Source: Bremia lactucae (lineage: Eukaryota; Oomycota; Peronosporomycetes; Peronosporales; Peronosporaceae). From it: a stretch of DNA of 33,974 bases. Of the stretch, positions 29,673 to 33,974 are shown piece after piece; position 1 is the first letter of the stretch, and every line of letters starts with the position of its first letter. The notes under the pieces were generated by a model, which saw only the letters and a list, made by a program, of their open reading frames with translations, searched no databases and was not told the origin of the DNA. The DNA lies in NCBI RefSeq assembly GCF_004359215.1, contig NC_090611.1, positions 529,845 through 563,818 of the forward strand. Reading direction: 5' to 3'. The position numbers and the translations under genes were made by a program.

Positions 29673-30113
29673 TGTAACGGAGCACTACTGACTTGTACTG
29701 CTTCAGTACAAGTCCACTTCGCACTACCTCAGTGTGAGTGGTGCCTAACGTCACTTCACGTACATTAGTACGTGCAGAGGAAGACTCTCTTTAAAATACT
29801 TGCCTTAAAGAGGGTTAAGAGAAAACTGTATTTATTATAATTAAAATCTCCTGCTTCTATCTCTTTAATACTAACTTAATTATAAACTAATACAAAACAT
29901 GTAATAAAGTATTATCCGTCTTTCTCTTTGCACGCGTCCAGCGCTGGCTGAACCGCGGAGAAAGTAAATATAATGGTCTATATATACCAATGGATAAGCT
30001 TTTAAAATATTAGCATGTAAAGTAACATTCTCCAAGAGTTATCTACCTTTTGAAATATATATTAATTAACAACCTTTAAGTGTCAATTGCATTTAACGGT
30101 ACACCCCGTTACA
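29673..30113 (-). repeat. 5' LTR of element D
   Basis: 441 bp, TGTAACGGGGTGTACCG ... GCTCCGTTACA, matching the C LTRs. AAAGG (30114-30118) follows as the right half of a possible target duplication in the E LTR. Confidence 0.85.
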
Positions 30114-30606
30114 AAAGGGTGGGCCAATTTCTTAAATAAAGCTATAGTACCCACCACTAGGGTGTGGTTCACATTTGTGACCTACCTTTGTGTATGTGAT
30201 GCACGTAGGTGCATTCACATCAGGAGGGATGACGCCTAGCGCCATCCGTTACGCGAGGTATCTAGAAAGATACGCTTGTCATACACAATAGTGTCATCTA
30301 CAGAAATGAAATTTTTGATTGGTAAAATAGGTATTTATATTTAATACGATTATATATAAATCAGTCTGAAGCTACTTTCTACTTAGTAAGTACGCACGAG
30401 GAGCCGGATTACCGCTCCCGTGACGACACTTAACCAAAGTACTTAGTGCGTTGGGTGAGGTTGCGAATATGGGCGCGTTCGCAACCTCACCCAACGCACC
30501 ACAACTACCTAATTGCACGCAAGACAAGCAGGTTAAACCGCTTCCTTGCTGTGGTAGGGTGTGTGTCTAAGTAGAGCGTGGCCGCATTACGACGTGCCCG
30601 CCTACA
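30114..30606 (+). repeat. 5' LTR of element E, 5' end cut by element D
   Basis: Homologous in inverted orientation to the G LTR (15498-16238): shared blocks include ATTTCTTAAATAAAG, GTGTGGTTCACATTTGTGA, GGTGCATTCACAT, AGGAGGGATG and GTAGAGCGTGG. It ends GCCTACA at 30606 before the primer binding site. One copy only of the 211-bp unit, but with an added palindrome at 30446-30499. Confidence 0.8.
30446..30499. repeat. Perfect 22-bp inverted repeat with 10-base loop
   Basis: Arms GTGCGTTGGGTGAGGTTGCG+AA (30446-30467) and its exact reverse complement (30478-30499), around TATGGGCGCG. The homologous LTR at 15498-16238 has the left arm in similar form but not the right arm. Confidence 0.9.
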
Positions 30607-30608
30607 CT

Positions 30609-30626
30609 TGGTAGCATTTGGAATCC
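30609..30626 (+). other. Primer binding site of element E
   Basis: TGGTAGCATTTGGAATCC, two bases after the LTR end, sharing TGGTAGCA with families 1 and 2. Confidence 0.6.
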
Positions 30627-30731
30627 TTCCCACGACCCGCACCTCTGCGTGTGTACGTGAGGATGAGCCTCAACATCGATTAGGCTCATTTCCCCCACGT
30701 CTCCGAACATCATCGGGAGGTGGCAGGGTAC

Positions 30732-31142
30732 ATGGCGCAAAGACGTTTTGAACAATCCCTGGTCAGGCTCCTGGACAGTCCTCTAGGCAACATGTTGTCC
30801 AGTTGGAGGCATTCGTGCTCGGACAGCAGAGAGCCGCGTTCGTGGCACAAAGCCATGCTGCGGCGGAATCCGTCACTCGGACTCAGGATAGGCTGAGGAA
30901 TGAGCTCTCGGAGCGAGGCTCTCAACAATACTGTTGATATGCTCTCTGCCCGGCCGCATCAGCTGAGGCCCATTCGGATGGACCCGCCCAAGTTCGATGG
31001 AACTGCAGCGCACACGATGTCCACTGGCTGTTAGCCGTGGATAAATGCAGTGTCGCGCAGCTCATCGAGGCCGACAACCGGATGGTGTCGTATGCCATGT
31101 CGCACCTGCGCGGTAAGGCCTCATTGTTTGACTGGGAAGCGG
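30732..31142 (+). pseudogene. gag: gag N-terminus of element E
   Basis: A possible start at ATG 30732 (MAQRRFEQSL), then a frame change into HVVQLEAFVLGQQRAAFVAQ and VTRTQDRLRNELSERGSQQ, a helical stretch. After another change the text reads MDPPKFDGTA, VDKCSVAQLIEADNRMVSYA and MSHLRGKAS. The last three are the start of the gypsy gag capsid. It ends at the inversion breakpoint near 31142. The rest of gag is found on the minus strand at 31901-32515. Confidence 0.72.
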
Positions 31143-32515
31143 GTGCCGTTGCTCTCCTGGCTGACGCACCCCTTCCACTCGCACCAGGCTCTAGGCACTG
31201 TGCCGGTTCATGATACGCTTGACTTCCTGTCAGCTCGCTGTCTACTGCCACAGGCTCCCAGCTCAGTGCAGGACTATGGGACACATGAGTACTTGTCATT
31301 GCCCCTTTCACAACCCTAGTCTCCACGAGCTGGGAAGGAATTGGTGACGTTTGACATCCCGTCAACGCATGTTCGACATGACATCAGTTGCGTACGCCTC
31401 TCGCAGGAGCACATTCTTTCCGGTGTCCTGTGTAGAGTTCGCAACTATGCGTGTACGCCAGCCTATCCATGGTTGATGTTTTGCCAACCATGGCATGCCT
31501 ACGATGAGATCATACGAACTCCCCATACCTAGCACTGTGAACTTCTCTTTACAAGAGAAGTCACTAAAGCTGAAGGCGAGTTCTCATTGAACTCCCTCAG
31601 ACTCTATGAGCGCGCCGTTCGCTAGACGAACGGTCGCCTCTTCTCGCTTGCCATCCTGGCAAAGCGACTCAAACATCGCCGGTCTCTTTCTTAAAACTGC
31701 GAGTTTTACAAAACTTTGTGATGCACCCGAATTCACTAGGAGGGTCATCACCTGGTCATAGCCTCGTACTTGAGCGCTATAAAACAGCAACAGAAAGTTG
31801 AGGTCCGAGATTTCGAGACCTCAGGGACTATGCTACCCATTTTCAACAACTTTGAACTTAAGGATAGCTTCAGAGTCCGCGTGAGTGAGGCATCCCGCCC
31901 CTACTGCGCTCCTACATTTCCCGACCCCTCAGTGGTCGATGCAGAACTCATGCGTCTCGCGCGCTGGTTCTTGCCATCGCCCTTTGGGAAGGGAGTCCTC
32001 TTGCTGGGCATTTTTGCCCCAGCAGGGACCCTGGCATAGCAGCGAGCCATCATATGGCCGCGCTTGCCGCATTTATAGCAGAAAACGTCTGCATTGCCCA
32101 ACTCAATGGGAGTGGCATCTGACCTCTCGGCCGACGGCTTATTGTAACCTGTCGCCGAGGCCCTGTTGTAGGATTGCTCCTCAACTAAGGCAATTTGAAC
32201 TGTCTCTTCCATCGTCGACGGCACCTTTCTGAAAAGGGCTTGTCGAGATGGGCCATACCGTAGTCCGTTCCTAAACGTGGGCACCTTACTGTGGTCCCGC
32301 ATCGGACCTACGGTAATGGACGCCGACAGTGAGCGCATCTCTTGCACATACGCTTGCAGAGATCGCTTCGCCTGTTGAGCTCCAAAGAAGCGCGCCTGAA
32401 GGAACAATTCGCTGTTCGGCGGCTGGTACATGGCGCGAATCTTTATCGTAAAGATCGTCCATGTAGGAAACGCCTTTCTGTCCGCTATAAGCGCCGAGTA
32501 AGCCCAGGTCGTGGT
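31143..32515 (-). pseudogene. Inverted internal segment of element E: gag C-terminus, zinc knuckle, protease
   Basis: Minus strand, from 32515 leftwards: WAYSALIADRKAFPTWTIFT, IRAMYQPPNSELFLQARFFG, QQAKRSLQAYVQEMRSL (capsid), then CYKCGKRGHMMARC, an intact C-x2-C-x4-H-x4-C knuckle, and a basic tail ending near 31901. The protease active site is at about 31720-31760 and reads LLVNSGASQSF, with Asn in place of the catalytic Asp. The second hallmark YDLIVGMPWLAKHQPWIDW lies near 31430-31530. A linker follows down to about 31143 (SQLVETRVVKGAMTSTHVSH). It continues, in order, the gag that stops at 31142. Confidence 0.78.
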
Positions 32516-32930
32516 GACTTGAAGGACGAGTACCCGAAAGATTTGAACGGTCAACGGTACGTCTAAACGAGTGACCTTTGGATCAGTTCCTATTAAAGAG
32601 GACGGGCTATCGAACGAGGTGTTCGAGGCCGTCAAAAACGAAATTGCGGAGGCATCCTCAGTTGAGGTGCTCCGGCAAGTCTTAAATCTACCGAGGAGAT
32701 TGTTATTCCCCAGACATGTCGTGGGATCTATTTGATGCACTAAAGGAAGAAACGATCCACGAAATAGTCACACCAGTTCCAGAAGAGAACTTGGTGGACT
32801 GTTGCTCGTCGTCCACAATGGACGAGAGCGTCCTAGAAACGGACAAAAATAAGTGGTTCGCTGCTCAAGGCTGGGATGCCTTGAGAGACAGTCCGTTCTT
32901 TGAGGTCTGTGAAGACATTGCGATGTGTTC
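32516..32930 (+). pseudogene. Protease-RT linker of element E
   Basis: The plus-strand pol frame resumes after the inversion: KRVTFGSVPIKEDGLSNEVF, EASSVEVLRQVLNLPRRLLF. After a frame change it continues with ALKEETIHEIVTPVPEENLV, STMDESVLETDKNKWFAAQG and DALRDSPFFEVCEDIAM, shifting again into RT at about 32930. It is analogous to the linkers of families 1 and 2 (compare MDESVLDVKTRIE in C). Confidence 0.7.
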
Positions 32931-33480
32931 GCAGTAGAAGTGCCGAGCTGCCTACCAGCAGATAGGGGCATCGGGCACGAGATGGACGTCGAACATGGCA
33001 CCAAGTATTGTGTGACCAGGCAATGGCCGTTGCCGATAGAACAAGTCGATTATATCGATGAGTTCTTCGACAAGCGAGCCAAGGCGGGACATTTGCGCGA
33101 GAGCAAATCGCCTCACTGCAGCCCGACCTTTTGTGTGTGTAAAGCCACAGGTGGATGGCGCGTGGTTCATGCTTACAATAAGCTGAACACGGCGACCATA
33201 CCGGCTCAAACGCCAGTAGCGCGGAAAGATGTTTTGTTGAACTCGATGGGAAAGTCAACTATATTTTCCGCGTTGGATTTGAAGGATGGCTACTATCAGG
33301 TACTCTTGAGAGAGTCCGATGTAAACAAAACTGCTGTAAGTACCCCAATCGGTATCCTTTGGGTGTGGCTTGTGATGCCCCAGGGTTTGATAAAAATGCA
33401 CCAGCGACATTCAACCGAGTGGTGGCTCACGCGAAGCGTCAGCACCGTGCCTATGCGCCCCATTACTTTGACGATGTATT
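32925..33480 (+). pseudogene. Reverse transcriptase of element E
   Basis: EVPSCLPADRGIGHEMDVEH, GTKYCVTRQWPLPIEQVDYI, SPTFCVCKATGGWRVVHAYN, STIFSALDLKDGYYQVLLRE (catalytic Asp of motif A in ALDLKDGYYQ) and GILWVWLVMPQGL. After a frameshift at about 33388, NAPATF and NRVVAHAKRQHRAYAPHYFDD are legible in another frame, so the YFDD block is intact at about 33463-33474. A small deletion just after it shifts the frame again into 33481. Confidence 0.85.
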
Positions 33481-33974
33481 GAGGACGGGCTGAGCGCAAT
33501 AGAGTCGCACAAGCGTCATTTAGACGCTGTGTTGCAAACTTTAAAGGACGCCCAATTGTACGTCAACTTGCAAAAGTGCGTCATAGGGGTCCCTGAGATG
33601 CCTGTACTGAGTTGCATCGTAGGTACACATGGTGTACGAGCAGACCCAGACAAGGTAAAATCAGTAAAGGAATGGCCAATCCCACGGCATGTGAAGGATT
33701 TGCGCCAATTCCTAGGGCTCGCTAATTACTTGCATAAGTATAGCAAGAATTATGCGGAGCAAACTAAACCATTATCTGATCTCCTTAAAAAGGACACAGA
33801 ATGGGTTTGGTTAAAAGAACAAGAAGATGCGTTCACATCAGTGAAGCAATCTCTTGTAGAGGCACCGGTCTTGGCATTGCCAGACGCGGATAAGCCCTTT
33901 AGCGTCGTCTGCGATGCAAGTAATTTTGCAATCGGCAGCGCGCTCATGCAGAAGGATGACGACGGCGTTGACCG
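33481..33974 (+). pseudogene. RT thumb and RNase H start of element E, runs off the window
   Basis: An uninterrupted frame of 164 codons to the right edge: EDGLSAIESHKRHLDAVLQT, LKDAQLYVNLQKCVIGVPEM, SVKEWPIPRHVKDLRQFLGL, ANYLHKYSKNYAEQTKPLSD, then KPFSVVCDASNFAIGSALMQ, the start of RNase H with its first catalytic Asp. It is in a different frame from the RT palm because of a few missing bases after YFDD. No internal stops. Confidence 0.85.

Larger units (their letters stand above)
24476..30113 (-). mobile_element. Element D: Ty3/gypsy chromovirus (family 2), missing 3' LTR
   Basis: Minus-strand relative of C, with 5' LTR (29673-30113), primer binding site, a gag remnant, protease, RT, integrase and chromodomain. 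Part of the gag capsid (about 29205-29226 junction) and part of RT/RNase H (junction near 26640) are deleted compared with C. It keeps the integrase core that C lost, so C and D complement each other in defining the family. The left end lacks the 3' region and LTR and abuts element B. It interrupts the LTR of element E, the remainder of which starts at 30114. Confidence 0.87.
30114..33974 (+). mobile_element. Element E: 5' half of a family 3 Ty3/gypsy element with an internal inversion
   Basis: Plus-strand element: partial 5' LTR (30114-30606, start removed by D), primer binding site, gag N-terminus (30732 to about 31142), then about 1.37 kb in reverse orientation (gag C-terminus, knuckle, protease), then RT and RNase H running off the right edge. 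If the middle is flipped, the order becomes a normal gag-pro-pol. The coding sequence from 33481 onward is the best preserved retrotransposon frame in the window. Confidence 0.85.

Noticed and set aside
30922..31365. 147-residue minus-strand frame across the left breakpoint of the E inversion
   Set aside because: Only its first half belongs to the inverted linker; the second half is antisense of the plus-strand gag, so it is a chance fusion rather than a gene.

Overview
The window looks like repeat-rich nuclear DNA of a plant-associated oomycete (Phytophthora or a downy mildew; I cannot name the species). The reasons are a small secreted-protein gene with an RXLR-EER-type leader, a near match to the oomycete initiator element 46-60 bases upstream of its start codon, and nested chromodomain-bearing Ty3/gypsy retrotransposons. 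Almost everything else is retrotransposon sequence, heavily frameshifted.

Layout. 1-6545: element A (family 1, minus strand, left end outside the window), inserted into the 3' LTR of element C. 6546-12918: element C (family 2, minus strand), with both LTRs and a polypurine tract but most of the integrase deleted. 12919-15497: an island without recognisable LTR retrotransposons, holding the effector-like gene (13358-13783, minus). 15498-17866: 3' end of element G (family 3, minus strand), cut by element B. 17867 to about 24476: element B (family 1, plus strand), an inverted relative of A. About 24476-30113: element D (family 2, minus strand), inserted into the 5' LTR of element E. 30114-33974: element E (family 3, plus strand), running off the right edge with a 1.4 kb internal inversion. 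B and D meet tail to tail and neither has its 3' LTR; a single deletion at that junction would also explain the missing rest of G and the missing start of E's LTR.

All three families share LTRs of the form TGTA...TACA, a primer binding site beginning TGGTAGCA, and the usual order gag, protease, reverse transcriptase, RNase H, integrase; families 1 and 2 add a chromodomain. No element here looks autonomous: protease, reverse transcriptase or integrase catalytic residues are lost in several copies, and frameshifts are frequent.

The most unusual signal is on the opposite strand of the elements. At or near the 3' end of all three families there is an antisense reading frame with protein-like composition. 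In families 1 and 2 it runs opposite the chromodomain and the integrase linker and encodes a predicted coiled coil; in family 2 two diverged copies keep the same frame, and in D it is about 239 codons interrupted by a single TGA. This resembles the antisense ORFs known from some plant Ty3/gypsy lineages and merits a proper codon-level test.
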